NCBI GenBank assembly: GCA_029204225.1
Contig: CM055093.1
Span: 45,492,338 to 45,556,337, forward strand
Length of the DNA: 64,000 nucleotides
DNA from: Diphasiastrum complanatum
Taxonomy: Eukaryota > Streptophyta > Lycopodiopsida > Lycopodiales > Lycopodiaceae
Reading direction: 5' to 3'
A program made the translations under genes and the position numbers. The notes under the pieces were generated by a model that was not told the origin of the DNA, did no database searches, and saw only the letters and a program-made list of their open reading frames with translations. Positions 46,396-57,522 of this stretch are shown here, piece after piece. Each line of letters begins with the position of its first letter. The first letter of the stretch is position 1.

Positions 46396-47010
46396 ATCAG
46401 ATTGTCTGTAGAAAAACAACCTAGAACTAGATTTTTGAAAGGACAAGCCAAAAGAGCGAAGTCCATTCTTTCACTGATTCACAATGACTTACGTGGTACT
46501 ATGAGCGTGCCCTCTTTAGGCCAAGCTCTGTATTTCATCACATTTATAATTGACTACTCCCGATTTACCAGAGTTATGTTCATTAAGAAGAAGTCTGAGG
46601 CCTTTAATTGTTTTAAGGAATACAAACAGTTTGCTGAGACTCAAACTGGTCAAAAGATCAAGACCCTGCGGTCTGATTCAGGGGGAGAGATCATGTCAGA
46701 TAAAATGGTGGACTATCTATCATCATGCGGCGTTCACCATCAGTTCATAGCAAGCTATACTCCACAACAGAACAGAGTGGCTGAAAGGAAAAATCGAACA
46801 CTGTTGGAAGCATCATGATCCATGATGTCCAATGCTTAGTTACCCAAGAAATTTTGGGCTGAAGCAATATCCACAACATTCTATATGCAAAACTATTATA
46901 GCACAAAGGCAGTTGACTCCAAAACTCTGTTTGAAGCCTACTACGAGTACAAACCAAGTCTGATACCTACGTGTGTTTGGATGTCTCTACTATAAACGGA
47001 TACCGTCTTA
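46396..47010 (+). pseudogene. Ty1/copia integrase fragment A
   Basis: A 138-codon frame carries GKQ-like start RTRFLKGQAKRA, then LIHNDLRGTM (catalytic Asp region), ITFIIDYSRFTRVMF, LRSDSGGEIMSD (second Asp) and TPQQNRVAERKNRTLLE (catalytic Glu). All three acidic residues are visible in one open frame. The frame breaks at 46818, continues as LPKKFWAEAI and then to a decayed CVWMSLL segment near 46980. Confidence 0.9.
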
Positions 47011-47361
47011 TCTGAGGAAGTGAGTTCTTTTCAGATGAAATGTCTGACTATTTATCATCATGCGGCATTCATCATCAGTTCACCACCGGCTACATGCCAC
47101 AGCAGGAGAGGAAGAATCGAACATTACTTAATGTTGCACGATCAATGATGTCAAATGCTCAGCTCCCCAAGAATTTTTGGGTTGAAGTAGTAACTGTTTT
47201 AATAGCTTGCTATATGTAGAACTATTCAAGCACCAAAGTAGTCGACTCAAGAACTCCCTTTGAAGCCTTCCATGGCTACAAACCAAGTCTCAAGCACCAT
47301 CAAGTATTTGGTTGTCTTTGTTATGTGCAGATTCCAACTGATCTGAGAAAGAAGCTTGATC
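47011..47361 (+). pseudogene. Ty1/copia integrase fragment B (second copy)
   Basis: Repeats the same region of integrase in diverged form: [66 protein letters not shown] and [10 protein letters not shown]. It corresponds to about 46690-47000 of fragment A. The VAE before RKNRT is deleted. It is cut at about 47361 by a minus-strand gypsy fragment. Confidence 0.85.
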
Positions 47362-47589
47362 TTGTTAGTTGTAGGAGTGTTCATCATCATTTGCTGAAAT
47401 ATTGTTGGAGCATTTGTTAACCCAAATGGCAACACTAAGAACTCATAATGACCAAATCTAGAACGAAACCCTATCTTTTGGACATCTTTCGATTTAGTTC
47501 TTATTTGATGGTACCCTGTCCTAAGATCTATATTGGTGAAATATTGAGCTCCACCCAAGCGATCTACAAGGTCATCCATCCTAGGTAAC
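47362..47589 (-). pseudogene. Ty3/gypsy RT palm fragment
   Basis: Minus strand reads [20 protein letters not shown] then [28 protein letters not shown] and [11 protein letters not shown]. The first catalytic Asp ([11 protein letters not shown]) is present; the YVDD site is missing. It lies between copia integrase B and the copia LTR at 47590. Confidence 0.9.
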
Positions 47590-48525
47590 TGAAGAAACAA
47601 AACATTTCTATCACCAAAGCTTTGCTAGCTTTCAGCCCTCTGCATGACGAAAATATTCACGAACACGAAAGTCAAGAGACATGAAGCGAAAATGTTCGCA
47701 AACATCCTGACGAGAAGACACGAACGCGAAAGATTTGCGAAAGAGAATCTTTTGCAGTATAGCAGGAGAAAGTCAGACGACGAGAAACGAAAATGATCAC
47801 GACACCCTTTTCGCCCTCATGCTCCAAAAAGGACCAGCAAGATCATGCAAGTTCCCAGAAGTACAGGTATCTGATCTGATAGCATGACGTCAACAGATAC
47901 ACTCTAGGTCGTGGCTAATCTGCCACTCTTGTAATTTTTGATTAGTTGTAGATGTTTAGTTACTCTAATCTAGAAGTTACACAAAGCAACTATATACTCT
48001 CCGGATGATACTTGATAGAGAGACAGATACACATGAAGTAGTCTGATGCTAGTAAACAATCAAGACGAAAAATACAGAACAGAAGTCCGCCTACGTGCGA
48101 GACAAGTTTCTGTAAGCAGGATCCACAGAGATCCAACAAGTCCGCTATTGCCCATGAGAGAATTGTATTTCTCTCACGTCAACGCACTGCGTGGATCTGC
48201 ATGCAGTGCCTGAAGAATAAAAAAGCTAATAGATGATTTTGTAGTCGTTGTGCACATGTCACTTTTCATGTCTGATCTTGAATACAAATTAGTTTATTTT
48301 CATTCGTGCATCTGATACTCTTGTTCATTTAATTCCACACATTGGTTGAAATTTCGTTGAATGCTACATTAATTTATACACGTAGACCAGCAGTGCCTGA
48401 CTACATTCTGGAGGATTGTAGAAATGATTCAGCTAGCAGTGATCAACGATAAGTTCTTAACTCCATCCAAATCCATTGCTTTCGCGATTATTTCATGACT
48501 GCGAATTCCTAACAAGGTTGCATCA
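47590..48525 (+). repeat. Ty1/copia 5' LTR
   Basis: Begins TGAAGAAACAAAAC and ends TTGCATCA (about 936 bp), followed one base later by the PBS. Its first ~310 bp match the 3' LTR at 49666-49980 at roughly 90 percent by eye, so the insertion is old. It carries several TTCGCGAA-like words. Confidence 0.8.
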
Positions 48526-48526
48526 A

Positions 48527-48540
48527 TGGTATCAGAACCT
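48527..48540 (+). promoter_or_regulatory. Copia primer-binding site (TGGTATCAGAACCT)
   Basis: Initiator-tRNA-Met type site with one change (AGAACC for AGAGCC), directly after the LTR. Confidence 0.75.
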
Positions 48541-48555
48541 ACCTACTTTGTCAAA

Positions 48556-49665
48556 GTCTGACATAGCCAAGAAGCTATCAGATCCAAGCCCTAAAATCAT
48601 TAGGATTCAAGCCATTGATGGCTGATTCCAATGTGTATGTCGGAGTTACAGATGGACAGATCATCATTGTGGCTGTATATGTGGACGACGCTCTGATACT
48701 TTGCAAGCGTGAAAGGCTGATTGCTGAAGTGAAGACAGACATCTCGAAACATTTCGAGATCATGGATCTGGGAGAAGCCATGTGTTACCTAGGCTTGCAA
48801 ATTGAAAGGGACTATGAGAGAGGTAAGCTATACCTTTACCAGTCCAGATACACCCATAAAATCCTAGAGGATTTTGGGATGCTGAACTGCAAAGGAGCGA
48901 ATACTCCAATGCTCGCAGGAACGATGCTGACAAACGATGATTGTCCGAGGACTGAAGAAGAGAGAAAACAAATGTAGCTCACACCTTACAGGAAGCTGGT
49001 AGGTTCGCTGATGTACCTTGTAGACAACACATGCCCTGACATTGCTTATGCAGTGTTCAGGATGAGCCAATTTTGCACGAATCTAGGCTCGACACATTGG
49101 AAGATTACAAAACAAATTTTGCAATATCTTCAATTATTGAAGAATTACACTTCGTGTTATTGTCATGATGAAGGTTTCAGAATGATTTCCTACAATGATG
49201 CTAGTTGGGCATCCCTCAAGGACGATTGTAAAAGCATCTCAGGAGGATGCATCATCGCATCGGGGGCGGCAGTTCTCTGGGTCAGCAAGAAGTAGACCGT
49301 TGTGGCTCAATCATCCTGCGAAGCAGAGTACGTTGCAGCAGCAAAGATGGCCAACGAGATAATCTGGCTAAGGTAGTTCCTGGACGAATTGGGCGAAACA
49401 AGGAACGAGCCTCTGGTCCTGTAGATGGATAACACCTCTACAATACATCTGACGAAAGATCCTGGGTTCCATTCAAGAACGAAACACATCGTGATCAAGT
49501 ATCACTTGATCATGGATCTAATAGAAAAAAAGATGCTGCAAACCACCTTCATCGGAACAAAAGACATGGTTGCTGACATCTTCACCAAAGCCCTGGACAA
49601 AGGAATTTTCAAGAGACAGAGGAGCAGTCTTGGGGTCGTAAAGCTATCATGCTTTGAGAGGGAGC
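48556..49665 (+). pseudogene. Ty1/copia RT-RNase H, internally deleted element
   Basis: Within 60 bases of the PBS the sequence is already late RT (ALKSLGFKPLMADSNVYVG), so gag, protease, integrase and the first half of RT are deleted. VYVDDALIL is the intact YVDD site; HFEIMDLGEAMCYLGLQIER follows. RNase H has DASWASLKDD-CKSISGG and SSCEAEYVAAAKMA, then MDNTSTIHLTKDPGFHSRTK and VADIFTKALDK. There are stops at 48975, 49293, 49373 and 49422. A polypurine GAGAGGGAG precedes the 3' LTR. Confidence 0.9.
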
Positions 49666-49985
49666 TGAAGAAACAAAAAATTCCTATTACCAAAGCTTTG
49701 CTAGCTTTCAGCCCTCTGCCTGACGAAAATGTTCGCGAACACAAAAGTCAAGAGACACGAAGGGAAAATGTTTGCGAACATCCTGATGAGAAGACACGAA
49801 TGCGAAAGATTCGTGAAAGAGAATCTTTCGCGGTACAGCAGGAGAAAGTCAGACGACGAGAAACGAAAATGATTGCAACACCCTTTCCGCCCTCACGCTC
49901 CAAAAAGGTCCAGCAAGATCATGCAAGTACCCAGAAGTACATGTATTCAATTTGATAGCATGACGTTAGCAAATACTCTGCATTG
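49666..49985 (+). repeat. Ty1/copia 3' LTR, truncated
   Basis: Starts TGAAGAAACAAAAAATTCC and follows the 5' LTR for about 310 bp, then diverges after TAGCATGACGT. It includes the palindrome TGTTCGCGAACA near 49730. About 600 bp of the LTR are missing. The open frame through it is not a gene. Confidence 0.75.
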
Positions 49986-51649
49986 GTTATTTCTACTTGC
50001 TCCTCTCCTACTTGGTGCTCACCCTCGACTGTTGGATCCATGGCTCTTATGCTATCAATTGCTCCCATAGCATCGACTGTAGTGCTTTGGATGTACAAAC
50101 CAGTGGCTTGCGAGTGTGACTTAGATGAGTTCTAAGTTAGAACTAAAGTAGAATCATGGTGTTACTGTATTGTGGGTCCTATCAGTCGATAAGGATCAGT
50201 TGGCCTCGCCATGAGGCAAGTCGACGGGACACGCGTTCCATCAATGGCAACCTGGGTCATGCATGTGTTGCTTGAGTAAAGAACTATATGTACAGTGTAA
50301 TTTCATTTTGAGAAATGTAGTTGCTATGTGAGCTTGGTGTGGAGAGTGTTTTTTGTCTGTGTTACTGTGTAGCATGATCTATGTTCCTGTTTGAAGCAAA
50401 TTCTAAGCTGGTATTACAACCGTATAGGGAGTGTACACAGTACAATGTTGTTGTTGAAGAGAGCTTCGGGAGAATAGTCTTATGAGAGTTCGGGGTTTAC
50501 GGAGGGTTGTAGACGGAAAGTGAAGCACTGGTGCACAGATTCAAGCACATAGAAGCTTGTTGAGCTTGAGACTGTGTGAGGATTCGGAGACAAGAGTTGT
50601 CGGCTGAATCAACCAAACGGAATTTTGAAATCTCAAAGGGAGGCTACTTGGCGTTTGCAGTCGATGTGCATTCAAACGGACACCGTTTTGAGAACGATTT
50701 GAAGCATCAGACTCCTAGTAGTAGGGCGACCTTAGAGGAAGAGGATTGGCCAGTCAGAGGGCTATAAACAGTCAACCAAGATCAGTATGTCCAAGGAAAA
50801 CCCTGGCCTAGAGATTGGAAGCTCAAAATCATGGATTTTCCTCTATATTCAACAAATTTTGTTGCTGTAAAAGCAGGCAGGAGGCCGTTCTGATAAGTTC
50901 AATAAGATTTGAAGTTGCCGTGGATAGCCGCATTGTACATGAGGAGCTATCTGCAATCTCAGAGGGCAGTCATAGCCAAATCTTGGAGAGAAGAACAAAG
51001 GAAGAGAGAAGGAGGAGCTCATGGAGCTCACGCGTGGCCAATGAGAAGGGGGCCATAGCGTCTTCAGGGCACTAGCGGCTGGTGGAAAAAGACTGAGCAT
51101 GTGGAGCCAATCTGGGCCACTGGATCAAGGATGGAGAGGATGGATGGTGGAGATCGAACCTCCAGCAAGCGATGAGGACCGTGAGATGCAAAGAGACCGT
51201 TGGATTTCCTTAAATCCATGGGAAATTTCAATAGAAGGGGCTGAAGGGCATTTGGCCATTCAACTTCAAAAAAACTCTTGACTTTAAAAGTTGAGTTGGG
51301 TCCCAAGTTTCTTGAAGTGTGAAGTTTCTTCAAAGTGAAGAATCAGCTCAAAAACACAAAAAGCCCTTAATTTTGCCTCCTTTATCCGTTTTGACCCAAA
51401 CGAAGGGCTACGGACTCCAAACGAAGGGCACCCGGACTGTACCCGCAAGTACGGTACCACAAAACAGAGTAATTGCAGTGGAGAAAGTGTTCGGAGTGCG
51501 CTAAAAGTGATTCACCATTCCGTTGGGCATGTAGTTGGGAGTTGACGACATATTGCATTTCGGAAGGAGACGCTGATTTGGCTTTCAATTTGGCCGAAAA
51601 GTAGGTGGCCTGGTAAAGGAAAAAGTGTAGGTCATTATTTTTGACTTCT
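49986..51649 (+). other. Probable leader of the copia whose gag is at 58056
   Basis: No gene recognised; open frames (50576-51504) lack motifs. Removing the element at 51655-57994 joins this stretch to the copia gag start at 58056, so it is probably its leader and LTR region. A TGGTATTACAAC near 50410 may be a decayed primer site; this is uncertain. Confidence 0.4.
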
Positions 51650-51654
51650 GACAT

Positions 51655-52394
51655 TGTTGTGTTGTCGATGTAGCATAGGGGTCCGTCACTGGGAGTGGCA
51701 ACCTCGCCTTCACCTGCATAGGAAGAAGCGAGAGGGAGAGGAGAGAGAGGAGAAAGAGAGTGGAGAGAGGGAGAGAGAGAACGCCTAGTTGAGAAAGGCT
51801 TTGGGGCTCAAGCGCCTACCCAAAGCTATTCTATCCCAACGTAGGGAGAGAGGGAGAAGAGAGAGGGAGAAGAGAGAGAGAGAGGAGAAAGAGAGAGAGA
51901 GATAGAGATGGAGAAACCAAGAGAGTTTTATTAGAATGAGAATGGAAGATCCTACAATACAAAGGAAATGACTCCTTCTTATAGATTTTAGAGGTGAGCC
52001 TCCTTTACTCTCATTGGCCACTTCATTGGGGCAAGGATTCTAATCCAAACCTTTAAAATAAACACAACTTAAATCTATTGGTGCTAAGAAAGCACAAGGG
52101 CACTCACATGATTCATGTGAGTTTTAAGTTGGGCCGTTTTAGCTTTTTTATTTGCAACTTGACTTAGGGACTCTAATGTCATTTTAGAGTTTTAAGCCCC
52201 TAGTCTCTTATTCCTAGGAATTACAACTTGCTACTTGTGCTCATTGGTGGTTGGGCTTATACACACAGGATGCCAGTGCCTTACACTTATTATTCTACTG
52301 TATTGTGGCGGGGCCCACTAGGCAAGGCTTGGCCAACAGTATTTTAAGTGGTGGGACCCACTTATTTATTTGTATACATGAAATACCCACAACA
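51655..52394 (-). repeat. 3' LTR of the gag-only element (740 bp)
   Basis: Plus strand begins TGTTGTGTTGTCG and ends ACCCACAACA. It matches 57248-57994 along its length; the largest difference is a shorter, imperfect GA-rich region at about 51840-51910. Confidence 0.95.
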
Positions 52395-52432
52395 GGGTCC
52401 ACGACCCAAAGTAGTGCCGGTCCCTCGGCACT
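52395..52432 (-). other. Two hairpins at the expected polypurine-tract site
   Basis: Directly against the 3' LTR lie GGGTC-CAC-GACCC (52395-52407) and AGTGCCG-GTCCCT-CGGCACT (52413-52432), perfect stems of 5 and 7 bp. A normal polypurine tract is not obvious here. Confidence 0.6.
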
Positions 52433-52582
52433 AGGCTGTAATTGTCATGAAGGACGCTGTTGTCGATTCTTTTATTGTTGGGACATGGTGCTTCAGGAAA
52501 AGCATGGATAGAATTTGCTTACGTAAAACTTGAGGCTTTATTAGATGATGGTGATCAGCAAGAACTTGGACTTGCCAGATTT

Positions 52583-54285
52583 TCAATAATACTCATAAGG
52601 GTCTGGTGGCCATTCCGGATAACCTTGTTTATCAACAATTGGGTAGTTGAGGCATTCCATCAGAGTATCCCAAGATAAAATTGGATCCTCATAGATTGGC
52701 GCAACTGGTCCCAATGTCATGGACTCCCTCAAATCATAATGTGGATATGACATGCTTGCTTGACTCTCTTGTCTGTCCAGGTATCCGTGGTATGCCATAA
52801 CCTGACGACTTTCCTCAGCAGTCAATATCAAAGATTTAGGACAAGGCTTTGTCATTGTAGGCACTAGTGCTTGCTATACTGGAGGCCTATTTGGGCTTGG
52901 ATTCCCTGGATTTGGCCTTTGAAGAATGGATATACCCCGAATTGGCGTTGATTTGGGGGTCTGTTGAATTGTGGAACAATTAGACTTTGGTTGAATCTTG
53001 CTCATTGAGGGGCAATCATCAATTTTAGTCTTCCCTTGGTCATTGCATTTCCTCGTTGAAGGCTGCGTGACTGCACTTTTTCTTGGATCTTGTGTTGAAT
53101 TGCCTTCAAGTTGCTATGTTGACGCTAGTCCCCTTTGTAGTTTATCACTAAGAATTCTTTGTAGTGATTGCGCCAAGAGACTTGGTAAAATCCATTGGAC
53201 TTCGTCGGATGCCAATTTCTTGATTTCCTCAGTTACCATTGGCGTGATGGATTCTACCATCTCTGTCTTCTGTGATGGTTTTACTTGTTTGTCCGAGAGT
53301 ATCTTTGAGTACTTTGGGACTTTTGCCAAATTATCTTCTTCATCACTCACTTCATAGCCCGGTGGCACTAAGATTTTTCTTTTATAGTGCGTTCAAGGTG
53401 GAAGGGTCACCACAGGTGCATGTCGGTCTACATAGGCCAAATGCCTCTTGGCTATTTGTGGATTTCTCATCGGGCAATCTTGGCATGGATGATTAACTCC
53501 GCATTGTGAACACGAGGGATCAAATATTGATGGATCTCCTCGATGTGGACATTCAGCACAGCGGTGTTTCCCTCCGCATCCATAGCATCTTACCAAGTGC
53601 AATACACCATCGCCTCTAAGTTGATAGGCATACACTGGTAATAGATTCCCCTTAGGATCTTCCACAAAGTAGACTGGTTGGCTGTTATGGTCCTCCATTG
53701 AATTTGGTGACATGCAAGAGGATATAACCAAAACTTCTACCTTGCCACTGTCTGTTGAAGGAACTCGTGATTTAGATGGATCAATATGACATCCATCCTT
53801 ATGGTGAGCTCCTTGTTGGCTTGATTCTACTTCTGACCGTTGAACCGTGCAAGGTTCTTGGTCTTCCGCTGCACTTGATCTGCTTGACCTTGCTGCACTT
53901 TGTTGCCTTGCAGGGGTTTCATTCTTATTGGATCGTTGCTCGTTGTCGACCTTTGTTCCTCTGATTCCCCATCTAGATAGAAAAAATCCTTCTTCCCGAG
54001 TGAGATTTCCATCAAGGCAGCATCCTTACAAAGTTGTGCAAGCAACGCATAGGATGCTAACTCTTCCATACCAGATCTGATCCTTTTGGGCAGTTCGGCA
54101 TAGTATTTTGTCATGATGATCTGTTGGGGAATCGGGGGATCACAATCCTTCACTAGATGATAGATCCGATAGGTGTAGTCTCAGATTGTTTCAACAAGAA
54201 ACTTTTTTAATTTTGATAATCCTACAAGGGCGGTCTCCATAGTTCAGCACTAGAATGTCGCAAAGTAGCTGGTTGGCGAATTACT
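52583..54285 (-). pseudogene. Gag of the gag-only element, with two zinc knuckles
   Basis: From about 54280 on the minus strand: ALVGLSKLKKFLVETI, DYTYRIYHLVKDCDPPIPQQ, IIMTKYYAELPKRIRSGMEE, a capsid-like domain; the open part (54153-53827) ends in a basic Gln-rich tail. A 112-codon frame (53731-53393) holds CYGCGGKHRCAEC and CSQCGVNHPCQDC at 53474-53587; each fits CX2CX3HX4C with one extra Cys. Next are an acidic/Lys-rich frame (53368-53114) and a final frame (52864-52583) rich in Tyr and Pro (YPHYDLRESM, ending PPDPYEYY). Stops and frame changes separate the pieces, so no full-length gag can be made from this copy. The C-terminal parts match no family I know. Confidence 0.7.
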
Positions 54286-54834
54286 TCAAGGTTTGCTCAA
54301 TGACTATGGTGTTCCAACTTTTTTTTTTTTTTTTTGAAGTGGAAGAAGAAAAAGAAGAGGAGAAAAGAATCAAGAAAAAAGGGATCTGTATGGATGTGAA
54401 CAGAAACAGAATTGGATTTAACAGATAACCGCAATGAAAGTTACACTGTCAAGAGAATATGGAGATGGACAGAAGAGTGTGGACAGAAGAGTGATGACTG
54501 GTTGGTATGGATGGTGGTGGAAGCTGATTTTTCTTGGTACTGATCAACTTGATCTGAGGTTCATTCACTTGGTTCAGTCCAGGGATGTTGGATCTTGATG
54601 GATCTTGTGACTGCGACCTAGATTTGACAAGATCTGATCAGTTTCAGTTGGCTAATAGTGTGATTTTAGCCCCTTTTCTTGGTTCTTTGTGGTTTTTTTT
54701 TTTTTTTTGAGATTTCTTCAGATCTGAGTGAATCTAACCTTCAACCTTCCTACAGTAGCTGTATATGGACCATTTCTAGACAATGTGAGTGCTGCAAGAG
54801 TTCTTAATGGGCAGATTTGGCAGGATCTTGGAAA

Positions 54835-56640
54835 AACTCAGTTTTTGGCACTTTTTCTTAGATATTTCTAAATCTGACCATTGGATCTTCACAAAAATTT
54901 CATAGTAGCCAGATCTTGGTTAGATCTATCTAAAAAACTCTTTGAAAAGGTTGCTTCCCAGCAGATCTCAAAAATCATGGAAAAAGTGCATTTTTTGGGG
55001 TCTTTTTGCAAAAATTTAAGATTTTCTGGGAACAAACCCTTGAAGATTGGTATGCGCTTGTATCTCAGTCAAATTCAGCTGCTCACCAAGCTGCGAGAGT
55101 TACTTTCTAAGGAAACTCAAAAAGTCATGAAAAAAGTGCATTTTTTGTGGTTTTTTTGCAAAATTTTAAGATTTTCTGGAAACAAACCCTCATAGACTGG
55201 TATGCACTTGTATCTCAGTCAAATTCAGCTGCTCACCAAGCTGCAAGAGTTACTTCCCAAGCAAACTCAAAAAATATTGAAAAAAGTGCATTTTTTTTGT
55301 GGGGTTTTTGCAAATTTATAAGATTTTCTGGGAAAAAAAACCCTTGCAAACTGGTATGCACTTGTATTTCAGTCAGATTCAGCTGCTCACCAAGCTGCAA
55401 GAGTTACTTCCCAGGGAAGCTCAAGAAATCTTGAAAAAAGTGCATTTTTTTGTGGTTCTTTTTGCAAAATTTTAAGATTTTCTAAGAAAAAAACCTCGCA
55501 GACTAGTATACACTTGTATCTCAGTCAGATTCATCTGCTCACCAAGTTGCAAGAGCTATTTTCCAAGGAAACTCAAAAAATCTTGAAAAAAGTGCACTTT
55601 TCTGTGGTTTTATTGAAAGTTTTTGAGATTTTCTGGGAACAAACCCCCGCAGACTAGTATGCACTTGTATCTTAGTTAGATTCAGCTGCAAACCAAGCTA
55701 CGAGAGTTACTTCCCAAGGAAACTCAAAAAATCTAGAAAAAAGTGCATTTTTTGTGGCTTTTTTGCAAATTTTTTAGATTTCTAGGGAACAAACCCTTTC
55801 AAACTGGTATGCACTTGCATCTCAATCCGATTCACCTGCTCACCAAGTTGTGAGAGTTACTTCCCAAGGAAACTCAAAAAATCTTGAAAAAAGTGCATTT
55901 TTTGGGGGTTTTTTGGCAGAATTTTAAGATTTTTTGGGAAGAAACCCTCACAGACTGGTAGGCACTTGTATCTCAGTCAGATTCAGCTGCTCATTAAGCT
56001 GAGAGAGTTACTTCTCTAGGAAACTCAAAAAATCTTAAAAAAACTGCATATGTTTGGGGTTTTTTTGAAAAATTTTAAGATTTTTTGGGAACAAACCCTT
56101 GCAAACTGGTATGAACTTGTATCTAAGTTAGATTCAGCTGCTCACCAAGCTGAGAGAGTTACTTCTGAAGGAAACTCAAAAAATCTTTAAAAAAGTGCAT
56201 TTTTTTGGGGTTTTTTTGCAAAATTCTAAGATTAGCTGGGGAAAAAACCCTTGAAAATTGGTATACACTTGTATCTCAATCAGATTCACTTTTTCACCAA
56301 GCTGCAAGAGTTACTTCCCTAGGAAACTCAAAAAATCATGAAAAAAGTGCATTTTTTTGGGGTGTTTTTGCAAAATTTTAAGATTTTCTTGGAACAAACC
56401 CTTGCAGACTGGTAGGCACTTGTATCTCAGTCAGATTCAGCTGCTCACCAAGCTGCAAGAGTTACTTCCCTAGGAAACTTAAAAAATCTTGAAAAAGGTG
56501 CATTTTCTTGGAGTTTTTTGGCCAAATTTTGAGATTTGCTGGGAACTAATCTTTGTAGGCTGGTATGTGCTTGTATTTGAGTCAGATCTACTTGCTTACC
56601 GAGCTGCAAGAGTTATTTCCCAGGGAAACTCAAAAATTTG
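54835..56640 (-). repeat. ~150-bp tandem repeat array in the leader
   Basis: About eleven to twelve direct units. The shared words are AAAAAGTGCATTTTTT, TTTTAAGATTTTCTGGGAAC, CTGGTATGCACTTGTATCTC, GATTCAGCTGCTCACCAAG and GAGTTACTTCCCAAGGAAAC. GTGCA sites at 54986, 55136, 55286, 55440 and 55592 show a spacing of 150-154 bp. Because 150 is divisible by three, some frames stay open through several units, but no protein is implied. Partial, more decayed units extend left to about 54700. Confidence 0.9.
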
Positions 56641-57228
56641 CTGTCTGAGAAGGTTCTAGGCCACTTTTTGCTCTTGGGAACCTTCACAGGGGCACTTTTT
56701 TTGGGAGATGGAACTTCAGAGAGCTCTGCGAAGGTTAGTTTTGAGTTTTGAAAAAAAAATTGATTTTTACAAGGGATTTTTGAATTTTTATGAGTTTTTC
56801 TTTGTTTTCTCAAAATCTATTGGGAAGTAACCTTCACAGGCTTCTATGCAGGTCTGGGACAGTACCCTAGAGCTACTGCCAGTCATGCAAAGGTTAGTTC
56901 TTGCTGGTTTTTGAGAAATCAAAATCTGATGGGATTTTGGCTTTCTTTTTCCCTCCAAAAACAGATTTTGAGCTTTTTTTTTTTCTAATTTTTATGGATT
57001 TTATGGATTAACGAAGGGATTGCGTGCTTGGATCTGATCCTACCACCCCACAATCTCTCTCTACAATGCAAACAAACAAAAAAATCACGAAAAAACGGCA
57101 AAAACTAACACTACTCACACTATTCTACCCTTAAAATTTGATTTTTTTGATGAAAAATAATGATGAGAGAGATAGAGGAAAAGAGGAAGAGAGTGAGAAA
57201 GCTATGCGGCAAAACGAGTGTGTGGCGC
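56641..57228 (-). other. Leader proximal part
   Basis: Non-coding leader between the PBS and the tandem array. It has GCGAAGGTTAGTT- and CAAAGGTTAGTTC-type repeats and polyA/T runs. Open frames at 56613-56813 are not genes. Confidence 0.5.
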
Positions 57229-57246
57229 TCCCCGGCAATGGCGCCA
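57229..57246 (-). promoter_or_regulatory. Primer-binding site (TGGCGCCATTGCCGGGGA)
   Basis: On the minus strand, two bases from the 5' LTR. It has the TGGCGCC-x-TTGCCGGGGA form known from plant Ty3/gypsy elements, unlike the TGGTATCAGAGC sites elsewhere in the window. That fixes the element's orientation. Confidence 0.85.
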
Positions 57247-57247
57247 C

Positions 57248-57429
57248 TGTTGTGTCGTCGATGTAGCATAGGGCGCTGGGAGCGGCAACCTCGCCTTCAC
57301 CTGCATAGCAAGAATAGAGAGGGAGAGGAGAGAGAGGAGAAAGAGAGTGGAGAGAGGGGGAGAGAGAATGCCTAGGTTGAGAAAGGCTTTGGGGGCTCGA
57401 GCGCCTACGCAAGGCTATTCTATCCCAAC

Positions 57430-57522
<93 letters not shown>

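Noticed and set aside
49425-49955. 176-codon frame as a separate gene
   Set aside because: Its first ~70 codons are the copia pol tail; the rest runs into the 3' LTR.
54881-55434. Overlapping open frames with repeated VHFL-F-CK-LRFSGNKP segments
   Set aside because: The unit length is a multiple of three, so the leader repeat stays open by chance; it lies in the untranslated leader on the opposite strand to gag.
54700-56640. Regular repeats resembling a CRISPR array
   Set aside because: Units are contiguous ~150-bp tandem repeats with no unique spacers, inside a plant LTR element leader.
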